Assembly (NCBI GenBank): GCA_028706835.1 | Contig: JAQTVL010000212.1 | Location: 1-7,547, forward strand | DNA: 7,547 nt | Direction: 5' to 3' | DNA from: Phycisphaerae bacterium | GTDB lineage: Bacteria; Planctomycetota; Phycisphaerae; JAJVII01 | In this document: positions 1 to 6,139 of the stretch, one piece after another | Layout of the letters: every line of letters begins with the position of its first letter | Position numbering within the stretch: position 1 is the first letter of the stretch | Position numbers and translations under genes: made by a program | Notes under the pieces: generated by a model | Told to the model about the DNA's origin: nothing | What the model saw: only the letters and a program-made list of their open reading frames with translations | Database searches by the model: none

Positions 1-2577
1 AGCCCGCCCAACGCACGGGCCGAGGCGATTCTGGACCGATCCAACATTCGCGACGGCTACTGCATCGTCCGCGGCGCGGGCGACGGCCGCCTGATCGCGG
101 CGCTGGCGGCCGACTCCGACCTGACGATCATGGCCGTCGATGCGGACGCCGGGAAGATCCAGGCGTTGCGCCGCCGGCTGGACGACGCCGGGCTTTACGG
201 CACGCGCATCAGCCTGCATGTCGGCGACCCGCTGACGTTTCCGTTCCCGCCGTACCTGGCCGCGCTGACGGTCATCGAAGGCGACATCGCCGCCGACCCG
301 AAGGCCCTCGCGGCCGTCTTCAACGCCATGCGGCCGTATGGCGGCATCGCCGTGCTGGCTGGCGCCGGCGAGCAGCTCGGCCCGATCGGGTCCGCCGTCA
401 AGCAGGCCGGCCTGTCCGGCGCCCGCGCGGAGAAATACGGCAACGATGTCCTGCTGTTCCGCGACGGCCCGCCCGCCGGCGCCGCGGACTGGACGCACCA
501 GTTCGGCGACGCCGCCAACACCGTCTGCTCGAAGGATGAGCTGGTGAAGGCCCCCCTCGGCGTGCTGTGGTTCGGCAACAACTCCAACGCCGACGTGCTG
601 CCGCGTCACGGCCACGGCCCGTCGCCGCAGGTGGTCGGCGGCCGGATGTTCATCGAGGGCATCGACTGCCTCAGCGCCCGCGACATCTACACCGGCCGCG
701 TGCTGTGGAAGCAGACATTCGACGACCTGGCCACCTTCGGCACCTACTACGACGAGACGCACAAGCCGGACGCCGTGGACGGCAAGTACAACCAGCGCCA
801 CCTGCCCGGCGCCAACGCCCGCGGCGCCAACTTCGTCGCCGCCAGCGACGCGGTCTACGTCGCACTCGAGCGGGCCTGCGTGAAACTCGACCCTGCCACC
901 GGCCGGACAGTCGCCCAGTTCGAGCTGCCCCCGCCCGGCAGCGGGCAGCGCCCCGCCACCTGGGGCTATGTCGCGGTCCACGAGGACCTGCTGATCGCCA
1001 CGCTGGACATGATGACCTTCCCGCGCGAGCTGAAGGCGCTGCCCAACGGCAACGGCGGCGACGACGATGAGGATTCGTCCGTCACGCCGTTCTACCGCTA
1101 CGACAACTCGTGCAGCCGTCGCGTGGTCGTCATGAATCGCCACACCGGCAAGGTGCTGTGGTCCTACGACAGCGAACTCGGCCTGCGGCACAGCGCGATC
1201 GCGGTCGGCGGGGGCAAGCTGTTCTGCATCGACATGCTGCCTGGCGCGATGCAGGACGCCATGCGGCGCGAGGGCGGCCTGCTGCCCGCCGGCCCCACGC
1301 TGATCGCCATGGACGTGCGTACCGGCAAACGGCTGTGGAGCACGCAGCAGCACGTATTCGGCTCGTGGCTGGGCTATTCAGCCGAGCACGACGTGCTGGT
1401 GCAGGCCGGCCGCAAGAGCCGCGACATGCTCTGGGGCGAGACCGGCGACTGGATGATCGCCTACGCGGGCAAGGACGGCCGGACGCTCTGGAACGAATCG
1501 TTCCGCTACGAAGGCCCGGTGATGCTGAACGGGCGAACGATCATCACGCAGGGCGAAGCCTACGACCTGCTCACCGGCGAGCCGAAAATGCGGCCGCACC
1601 CGCTCACCGGCGAGCCGATCCGCTGGCAGTACGGTCGGAAATACGGCTGCAACACCGTCATCGCCAGCCGAAACCTGCTGACGTTCCGGTCCGCGGCCGC
1701 CGGCTACTACGACCTGCTGGGCGACGGCGGCACGTCGAACCTCGGCGGCTTCAAGTCCGGCTGCACGTCGAACCTGATCGTCGCCGGCGGCCTGCTGAAC
1801 GCCCCGGACTACACCCGCACGTGCAGTTGCAGCTACCAGAACCAGACCTCGCTGGCGATGATCCACATGCCGGACCTGGAGACGTGGAGTTTCAACCAGC
1901 TCCCGCCGCCGGTCGGCCGGGTGCGCCGCCTGGCGCTGAACCTGGGCGCTCCCGGCGACCGGGTCGCGCCCGACGGCACGCTCTGGCTGGATTGCCCCAG
2001 TGTGGGCGGGCCGTCGCCGGACCCGACCGTGAAGTTCGAGTTGGCCTCTCCGCCGGAGAGCAGCGTCAAGAAACGTTCCCCTGCCAAGCCGAAGATATTC
2101 CGCCGGCACTCTGCGCAGGTGCAGCGTGTCGGCCCGGCCGACCCGCCCGCCTGGGTCGTCGCCTCCGGGGCGCTGGGCATCCGCAAGATGGCCATCTCGC
2201 TCTACTACGACAAGCCGCAGGACGAGCCGGACAAGCTCGCGCCCGCCGCCGATGACGACGAGCTTGGCGAGCCGCAGGAATCGCTGCCGCCGGTTCCGCC
2301 GGCGACCTACACGGTGCGGCTGCACTTCGCCGAGATGGAGGACCGCGCCCCCGGCGAGCGTGTGTTCAACGTGTCGATTCAGGGCAAACAGGTGCTGACC
2401 GATTTCGACGTGGCCAAAGAGGCCGGCGGCCCGCGCCGCAGCATCGTGCGGGAGTTCGCCGGCATCGCGATCGGCCGGGAGTTGACGCTTGAGTTCTCGC
2501 CGTCGGCCTCGGCGCCGAACTGCGAATCGCTGCTTTGCGGGGTCGAGGTCCGGCTGACCGGGGAGGCCGCCGAGTGA
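1..2577 (+). CDS. Methyltransferase-like / PQQ beta-propeller / malectin-like protein (5' partial)
   Basis: The frame is open from base 1, so the true start lies upstream; the first ATG at 130 falls inside a folded domain. Of the 858 visible residues, about 20-125 resemble a class I SAM-dependent methyltransferase: a glycine-rich motif RGAGDG (24-29) is followed by an acidic VDAD (46-49). From WTHQFGD (about 164) the protein becomes a PQQ/BamB-type propeller, with blade-end motifs TGRVLW (231), TGKVLW (382), TGKRLW (441) and DGRTLW (492), and a Cys-rich TCSCSYQNQTS segment near 610. Residues about 766-856 (ATYTVRLHFAE to CGVEVRL) look like a malectin-type carbohydrate-binding beta-sandwich. 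Acidic low-complexity inserts (near 355 and 745) seem lineage-specific. Proteins of this propeller type are common in Planctomycetota and Verrucomicrobiota, usually exported; the signal peptide would be upstream. Catalytic activity of the methyltransferase part is unproven. It overlaps the next gene by 4 bp. The propeller call is firm, the end domains less so. Confidence 0.9.
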   Translation, partial: SPPNARAEAILDRSNIRDGYCIVRGAGDGRLIAALAADSDLTIMAVDADAGKIQALRRRLDDAGLYGTRISLHVGDPLTFPFPPYLAALTVIEGDIAADPKALAAVFNAMRPYGGIAVLAGAGEQLGPIGSAVKQAGLSGARAEKYGNDVLLFRDGPPAGAADWTHQFGDAANTVCSKDELVKAPLGVLWFGNNSNADVLPRHGHGPSPQVVGGRMFIEGIDCLSARDIYTGRVLWKQTFDDLATFGTYYDETHKPDAVDGKYNQRHLPGANARGANFVAASDAVYVALERACVKLDPATGRTVAQFELPPPGSGQRPATWGYVAVHEDLLIATLDMMTFPRELKALPNGNGGDDDEDSSVTPFYRYDNSCSRRVVVMNRHTGKVLWSYDSELGLRHSAIAVGGGKLFCIDMLPGAMQDAMRREGGLLPAGPTLIAMDVRTGKRLWSTQQHVFGSWLGYSAEHDVLVQAGRKSRDMLWGETGDWMIAYAGKDGRTLWNESFRYEGPVMLNGRTIITQGEAYDLLTGEPKMRPHPLTGEPIRWQYGRKYGCNTVIASRNLLTFRSAAAGYYDLLGDGGTSNLGGFKSGCTSNLIVAGGLLNAPDYTRTCSCSYQNQTSLAMIHMPDLETWSFNQLPPPVGRVRRLALNLGAPGDRVAPDGTLWLDCPSVGGPSPDPTVKFELASPPESSVKKRSPAKPKIFRRHSAQVQRVGPADPPAWVVASGALGIRKMAISLYYDKPQDEPDKLAPAADDDELGEPQESLPPVPPATYTVRLHFAEMEDRAPGERVFNVSIQGKQVLTDFDVAKEAGGPRRSIVREFAGIAIGRELTLEFSPSASAPNCESLLCGVEVRLTGEAAE
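2560..2566 (+). promoter_or_regulatory. Shine-Dalgarno site fixing the GTG start of the second gene
   Basis: GGGGAGG lies inside the last codons of the first gene, 7 nt before the GTG at 2574. This near-ideal site supports GTG 2574 over the upstream in-frame start at 2535, which would add 13 charged residues in front of a clean signal peptide. The overlap with the upstream stop (GTGA) indicates translational coupling. Confidence 0.75.
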
Positions 2578-5321
2578 TCGGGCGTTGCGCAACCCTGCTT
2601 TGCGTGCTGCTGCTGACTTCAGCCGCCTGGGGCCAAGCGGCGGCCACACGCGAATCCGCCCAGTTCGCCGAGCCGCCCACTGTGACGCGCGACGGCCAAT
2701 CGCTGTTGATTGCCTTCGCGACACAGGGCGAGTGCGACGCCACGGTCGCCATAGTGGATCGAGAGGACAAGATCGTCCGCCACCTGGCCAGCGGTGTGCT
2801 CGGTAAAGGCAAGAACGCGCCGCCGCCGTTCGAGCGGAACTCGCTCCGCCAGAAGCTGCAATGGGACGGCAAGGACGACGCCGGCCAACCCACGCCGCCC
2901 GGCTGCCGCGTCCAGGTCTCGCTCGGCCTCCAGGCTGCGTACGACAAAGCGCTCGGCTGGTCGGCGGAATCATGGGCACTGCCCAAGGTGATCGCCGGAA
3001 TCGGCTGCGGGCCGGACGGCACGCTCTACGTCTACGGCGGCGAAGGCCCCGCCCGGCCGCCACGCATGACCGCGCTCTCGCGCGAAGGCCGGTATCTGCG
3101 GACCGTGATGCCCTACTCCGCCAGCCTGCCGCCGGAGAAACTCAAGGGGTTGCGAATCGCCACCCAGCCTGACGGCCGGCGGACGCCGGTCTTCGAGGAG
3201 CGTCGCGGCGGCATGTATCCTCAGACGCTGTTCTCACCGCGGCAGGTGATGATCGTTTCCGCCGACGGCAAGATCGGGTTCGTCGGCGGGAGTCGCGAGC
3301 GAACGCCCGCGGCCAGGCCAACTGAAGATGACACAGGCCACCCGATCCTGGTCACCGACCGCGCGCTCGATCTGCTGGTCATCGGCGCCGACGGCTCGAC
3401 GCCGACCGACTCGTTCGTCGGCCCGACAATCGACGACACCAGCCGGCCGATCAGGCCGAAGGCGAAGCCGGGGCGAAGGCCGCCGGCCCCGAGGCCCGAT
3501 CCCGACCTGTCCCGGCTGGACGGCCCTGCCTGCCTGGCTGTGTCCCCGGACGGCAAGACCGTCTATGCCGCGGTCGGCGGCCTGCTGTTTCGCATGGGCT
3601 GGACGCGCGACGAAGCCGGCGTGCCGTTCGGCCCCGACACTGTCCGGGCCCGCGCCCTGGCTGTCGATCGCGACGGCAACCTCTGCGTGTCGGATGCGGT
3701 CAGCCGACCGGCCTGGCCCGACGGCCGGATTGTCGTGCTCTCGCCCAACGGTGCTCTGATTCGCTCTGTGTCGACGACTGCTCCTGACACACTGGCCGTC
3801 CACCCCAAGACCGGCCAGTTCTACGCGTTCAGCATGAGAGACAAGCGACTGACCAAACTCGCGCCCGACGGCGCCCGGCTGGCCAGTCTGCATCTGCCCG
3901 ATGCCGCCCTGCTCGGCCGCGGAGGCACGAATGTGGTGCTGGATGCGTCGGCTGACCCGCCCGTACTGTGGATCGCCCATCCCGATCGCCAGACGCGGCT
4001 GCTGCGGGCGATGGACATGGGCGACCGCTTTGGGGCCGAGCCGGTCGGCCCGCGAGACGCGCAGCCGTGGGCGGCGGAGTCGGCCGACTTCCTCGCCGTC
4101 GATCCGGCCCGCGACCAGGTGTACGTCCGCCGCGGCATGAACGCGACCGTGCGGTTCGACGGCCCCACCGGCCAAGCCGACACGATCGCCTGGCCACCGC
4201 AGCCGGCCGACCGGGTGCGGACGTGGGACCGGGTGATGGAGTTCGACATCGGGGCCGACGGGCGGTACTACCTGCTCTGGGGCGGCAACCCGAATTTCAT
4301 TCTTCGCTACGACCGCCAGTTCAAACCGGTCGACTTCGACGCCGCCGCCGACGAGAAATGGGGTCAGAAGCCATTTCCTGAAACGGCTCCTGACCCCGTC
4401 TTCTCCAGTAGGCCGGCGACGGCGGCCGCTGGCAGGGCGATCGCGCTGCCACATCGCCCGATGAACCTCGGCGACCTCGGCTCGTTCGGGTTCGACGTCG
4501 CGCCCAGCGGCGACATCTACGTGCTCCGCACCGCCGTGCAGGCTGCCCGGCCACGCAAGCCGACCACGGCCGTTGAGCCTTCGCCGTTCGATGTCGATGT
4601 CCCGCCGATACCCGACCGCCCGGACCAGACCATGATCCTCGACCGCTTCGGGGCTGACGGGCGGTTGAAGGCAACCCGGCTGGTGGCGGGCCTGCCCGTA
4701 ACCAGCGGCGGCGTTCGCGTGGACCGCGAGGGCAACACTTACGTCGGCGCGTTCTGGCCGGCGGGTCCGTCGCCGCACGATCAGATCGTTGACCAGATGC
4801 GCGCCGATGGCCCGCTGGCCTACACCCGATTCTTTCCGGCGAACTGGCGGCGGGAAGGATTCTCGGTCTACAACACCGACGTGGGCGCGGTGCTGAAGTT
4901 CGCCCCGACCGGCGGCAGCGTCGCCCGCGACGGCAAGAGCGGCGCGACCGGGTTGTTGTGGAGTTGGCGAGGCCTGTCGCCCAGGCCGGCAGCCTTCGGC
5001 AGCAGCAATTTCTTCGGGTGCGCCTGCCAAGGCGCCCGGTTCGACGTGGACGGGTTCGGCCGGCTGTTTGCGCCAGACGCCCTGCTCTGCTCGGTCCAGG
5101 TGCTCGACCCCGCCGGCAACGAGGTGCTCCGCATCGGCCGGTACGGCAACCCCGACGACCTGGATAAGTCCCCCCCCCGGTCGCCCGTTCCTCTCTGGTT
5201 CCCCGCCTGCGTGGCCGTCGGGCAGGACGCCCTCTACATCTCCGACCACGCCGCCGGCCGAACGATCCGCCTCGCGCTGTCCTACCGCGCGCAGCAGGCC
5301 GTCGCCGTGCCGGACCGGTGA
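2574..5321 (+). CDS. Secreted NHL/SMP-30-type beta-propeller protein with FlgD-like Ig domain
   Basis: The chosen GTG start gives 915 residues and a standard signal peptide: IGRC, a hydrophobic core ATLLCVLLLTSAA, and probable cleavage after AWG (residue 20). Residues about 35-125 resemble the FlgD Ig-like fold, ending in WDGKDDAGQPTPPG (97-110). The rest has repeated NHL/SMP-30-like strands of the type LAVSPDGKTVYAA, ALAVDRDGNLCVSD, LAVDPARDQVYV, VRVDREGNTYVGA and ARFDVDGFGRLFAPDA. It finishes with VAVGQDALYISDHAAGRTIRL, a typical last blade. A Pro/Arg-rich linker lies near residues 300-315. No catalytic residues can be assigned; such propellers may be binding proteins, lactonase-like enzymes or scaffolds. 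It is coupled to the upstream propeller gene, so both products probably act together in the periplasm or at the surface. Oddities: a REP-like palindrome encodes residues about 596-608, and nine consecutive C lie at 5170-5178 without breaking the frame. Confidence 0.88.
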   Translation: MIGRCATLLCVLLLTSAAWGQAAATRESAQFAEPPTVTRDGQSLLIAFATQGECDATVAIVDREDKIVRHLASGVLGKGKNAPPPFERNSLRQKLQWDGKDDAGQPTPPGCRVQVSLGLQAAYDKALGWSAESWALPKVIAGIGCGPDGTLYVYGGEGPARPPRMTALSREGRYLRTVMPYSASLPPEKLKGLRIATQPDGRRTPVFEERRGGMYPQTLFSPRQVMIVSADGKIGFVGGSRERTPAARPTEDDTGHPILVTDRALDLLVIGADGSTPTDSFVGPTIDDTSRPIRPKAKPGRRPPAPRPDPDLSRLDGPACLAVSPDGKTVYAAVGGLLFRMGWTRDEAGVPFGPDTVRARALAVDRDGNLCVSDAVSRPAWPDGRIVVLSPNGALIRSVSTTAPDTLAVHPKTGQFYAFSMRDKRLTKLAPDGARLASLHLPDAALLGRGGTNVVLDASADPPVLWIAHPDRQTRLLRAMDMGDRFGAEPVGPRDAQPWAAESADFLAVDPARDQVYVRRGMNATVRFDGPTGQADTIAWPPQPADRVRTWDRVMEFDIGADGRYYLLWGGNPNFILRYDRQFKPVDFDAAADEKWGQKPFPETAPDPVFSSRPATAAAGRAIALPHRPMNLGDLGSFGFDVAPSGDIYVLRTAVQAARPRKPTTAVEPSPFDVDVPPIPDRPDQTMILDRFGADGRLKATRLVAGLPVTSGGVRVDREGNTYVGAFWPAGPSPHDQIVDQMRADGPLAYTRFFPANWRREGFSVYNTDVGAVLKFAPTGGSVARDGKSGATGLLWSWRGLSPRPAAFGSSNFFGCACQGARFDVDGFGRLFAPDALLCSVQVLDPAGNEVLRIGRYGNPDDLDKSPPRSPVPLWFPACVAVGQDALYISDHAAGRTIRLALSYRAQQAVAVPDR
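4360..4397. repeat. REP-like palindrome inside the coding sequence
   Basis: The left arm GGGGTCAGAAGCCATTT (4360-4376) and right arm AAACGGCTCCTGACCCC (4381-4397) pair at 15 of 17 positions around the loop CCTG. The element is read in frame as part of EKWGQKPFPETAPDPVF, between two propeller strands. From memory, palindromes with GGGGTCAG...CTGACCCC ends occur as dispersed copies in planctomycete and related genomes and resemble substrates of RAYT/IS200-like transposases. That link is recalled knowledge, and no second copy lies in this window. Confidence 0.7.
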
Positions 5322-5416
5322 GCGTTCGTAGCACTACAGCGTGACTTCGTAGCACGGGCATCTTGCTGTGGACTTCCGGGGCCGGGACGAATGCTTCGGC
5401 TGCTGCGCAGCCGATT

Positions 5417-5457
5417 GACACCCGGGGGCGGGTGTCCCACAACGGATACGACACCCG
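5417..5457. repeat. Three-arm alternative hairpin (GACACCCG / CGGGTGTC / GACACCCG)
   Basis: CGGGTGTC at 5429-5436 is perfectly complementary both to GACACCCG at 5417-5424 (8-bp stem, GGGG loop) and to GACACCCG at 5450-5457 (8-bp stem, 13-nt loop). The two stems exclude each other. It lies about 95 bp past the stop of the second propeller gene. The first stem could act as a terminator, but no T-run follows it. It may equally be a remnant of a dispersed intergenic repeat. Confidence 0.55.
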
Positions 5458-5517
5458 AGATGGATCGGCCCTGTCGCGGCGTGAATGCCCGCCAAGAAAA
5501 TGCATCCTAACATTTAC

Positions 5518-5545
5518 TTGACACACGGTAGACCTGTGCTATCAA
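5518..5545 (+). promoter_or_regulatory. Sigma-70-type promoter candidate
   Basis: A perfect -35 hexamer TTGACA (5518-5523) is followed after 16 bp by TATCAA (5540-5545, 4 of 6 matches to TATAAT). A TGC directly before the -10 gives an extended -10 element. Transcription would begin near 5552. No gene starts close downstream: the next credible start codon is at 6140, nearly 600 bp away. It may therefore drive a small RNA, a long leader for the hydrolase gene, or be fortuitous. Confidence 0.5.
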
Positions 5546-5551
5546 TTCAGG

Positions 5552-5640
5552 CAGGCTTGCTCGGGTGCGGTGGACAGTTGGGACCGCCGGGGCCAAGCGT
5601 TGGCTGGGGGATGAGTTTGGGAGGCGGGCAGGACGCCCGC
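5552..5640 (+). other. Candidate structured transcript behind the promoter
   Basis: This stretch has three consecutive simple hairpins: GCGGT/ACCGC (5567-5587), GCCAA/TTGGC (5592-5604, loop GCG) and GCGGGC/GCCCGC (5624-5640, loop AGGAC). It starts where transcription from the 5518-5545 promoter would begin. The last hairpin has no U-tract, so it is not a classical terminator. An 11-codon ATG frame at 5611-5646 lies within it but has no convincing ribosome binding site. It matches no RNA family I recognise. Confidence 0.2.
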
Positions 5641-5643
5641 AAT

Positions 5644-5740
5644 TGAAACCGATGAAACCTTGAAACCTTCACCGCAAGCCTCTATTTTACAAGCACTTAG
5701 GAAGGTTTCAAAACGGCCTTATGAAACCTTCGGAAACCTT
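5644..5740. repeat. TGAAACC(TTC) repeat cluster
   Basis: Direct copies of TGAAACC start at 5644, 5653, 5661 and 5722, with a variant GGAAACCTT at 5732-5740. An inverted copy, GAAGGTTTCA, lies at 5701-5710. The copies at 5660-5670 and 5701-5711 form a perfect 11-bp inverted repeat (TTGAAACCTTC / GAAGGTTTCAA) around 30 bp of AT-rich sequence. The first copies are spaced 9 and 8 bp apart. It could be a protein-binding array, a transcript hairpin or a small mobile-repeat remnant; the sequence alone does not decide. Confidence 0.65.
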
Positions 5741-5797
5741 GCCGTAACACATTTCAGTACATAGACTTCCAGAAGATTTCATCCCCGGTGACCAGAC

Positions 5798-5825
5798 CCT
5801 GCCCATTCGATGGACTCAGGGCAGG
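5798..5825. repeat. Inverted repeat CCTGCCC/GGGCAGG
   Basis: CCTGCCC (5798-5804) and GGGCAGG (5819-5825) form a perfect 7-bp stem around a 14-nt loop ATTCGATGGACTCA. The CTCAGGGCAGG end resembles, from memory, a dispersed intergenic motif seen in many environmental bacterial genomes. No second copy is present here. Confidence 0.4.
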
Positions 5826-5851
5826 CGGAGCGGGTTCCTCCAGTGGCTGGT

Positions 5852-5878
5852 TGGGCCATCTGGGCCGTTTGGGCAAGC
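5852..5878. repeat. Three 9-bp tandem units (TGGGCCnnn)
   Basis: TGGGCCATC, TGGGCCGTT and TGGGCAAGC follow one another with starts at 5852, 5861 and 5870. The period of exactly nine keeps any reading frame. There is no supported gene here, so it is most simply a short degenerate tandem repeat. Confidence 0.5.
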
Positions 5879-5894
5879 CGTAATGGGGCATCGT

Positions 5895-5942
5895 GTCCCC
5901 GAATTAAACGGGGGGACCGGCCGGCATGTGACGGGCCGGCCG
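5895..5942. repeat. Paired GC-rich hairpins
   Basis: GTCCCC (5895-5900) can pair with GGGGAC (5912-5917) around an AT-rich loop. Directly after it, CGGCCGGC (5918-5925) pairs perfectly with GCCGGCCG (5935-5942) around a 9-nt loop. The stems abut with no spacer. No T-run follows, so an intrinsic terminator is unlikely. Confidence 0.5.
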
Positions 5943-5979
5943 AGGGTTGCCGAGAAAACTCATAGTTAGTGAGTGCTAT

Positions 5980-5995
5980 TGTTCCACGTGGAACA
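5980..5995. promoter_or_regulatory. parS-like ParB-binding palindrome, copy 1
   Basis: TGTTCCACGTGGAACA is a perfect 16-bp palindrome. It matches the chromosomal parS sequence described for pseudomonads (TGTTCCACGTGGAAC followed by A or C) and differs by one symmetrical base pair from the Bacillus-type consensus TGTTTCACGTGAAACA. It is followed by TTGCC, as is the second copy. No parA or parB gene is in the window, so its role as a segregation site is inferred from sequence only. Confidence 0.65.
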
Positions 5996-6000
5996 TTGCC

Positions 6001-6061
6001 GGGGGACTGAACGGACCCCCACCGCGGCTGAAGCCGCACCTCCCCCGCTGCGCGGGAGAGG
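6001..6061. repeat. Three hairpins between the parS-like sites
   Basis: In order: GGGGG/CCCCC (6001-6005 with 6016-6020), GCGGC-TGAA-GCCGC (6024-6037), and a 10-pair stem with one mismatch from 6039 to 6061 (CCTCCCCCGC with GCGGGAGAGG, loop TGC). Almost the whole 80-bp spacer between the parS-like sites is palindromic. Similar GC-rich hairpin strings occur as intergenic repeats in planctomycetes, as far as I recall. Confidence 0.5.
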
Positions 6062-6075
6062 CGTACGAGGAGTTA

Positions 6076-6091
6076 TGTTCCACGTGGAACA
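6076..6091. promoter_or_regulatory. parS-like ParB-binding palindrome, copy 2
   Basis: This is an identical copy of TGTTCCACGTGGAACA. Here the symmetry extends to 18 bp (flanking A at 6075 and T at 6092). The 21-bp stretch from its first base through TTGCC is the same in both copies, which start 96 bp apart. It ends 48 bp before the hydrolase start codon, so a bound ParB-like protein could also affect that gene's transcription. Confidence 0.65.
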
Positions 6092-6139
6092 TTGCCCGGC
6101 GTATTGACTTTCCACCGGCGACGGGGAGAATGCGCCGCC

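Larger units (their letters stand above)
5322..6139. other. 818-bp intergenic region rich in palindromes, no credible gene
   Basis: There is no ORF with family-like sequence, signal peptide or good ribosome binding site here; the small ORFs present run through repeats. Composition changes from GC-rich at both ends to AT-richer around 5640-5780. In order it contains short direct repeats (TTCGTAGCAC at 5325 and 5346), a three-arm hairpin system, a promoter-like sequence, a short hairpin-rich stretch, TGAAACC repeats, an inverted repeat CCTGCCC/GGGCAGG (5798-5825), a 9-bp tandem repeat, GC-rich hairpins, and two parS-like sites flanking three more hairpins. It looks like a zone where small repeats have accumulated next to functional sites. 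Confidence 0.8.

Noticed and set aside
1378..3063. 561-codon open frame on the minus strand
   Set aside because: It is antisense to two well-supported propeller genes; its Arg/Ala/Gly-rich, domain-free translation is typical of a shadow frame in GC-rich DNA.
3234..5249. 671-codon open frame on the minus strand
   Set aside because: It is the antisense shadow of the second propeller gene, with no recognisable motifs and no plausible start region.
4321..5526. 401-codon minus-strand frame reaching into the intergenic region
   Set aside because: The translation is mostly Arg/Gly/Pro low complexity, and most of it is antisense to the propeller gene.
5644..5740. CRISPR array
   Set aside because: Repeat units are only 7-10 bp, irregularly spaced and partly inverted; there are no spacer-sized uniform intervals and no cas genes.
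5779..6039. 86-codon minus-strand frame in the intergenic region
   Set aside because: It runs through the 9-bp tandem repeat, hairpins and a parS-like site; these repeats explain its composition.
6104..6131. TTGACT...GAGAAT as a promoter for the hydrolase gene
   Set aside because: The -10 would sit only about 9 bp from the start codon and matches 4 of 6 bases, and it would exclude the ribosome binding site from the transcript.
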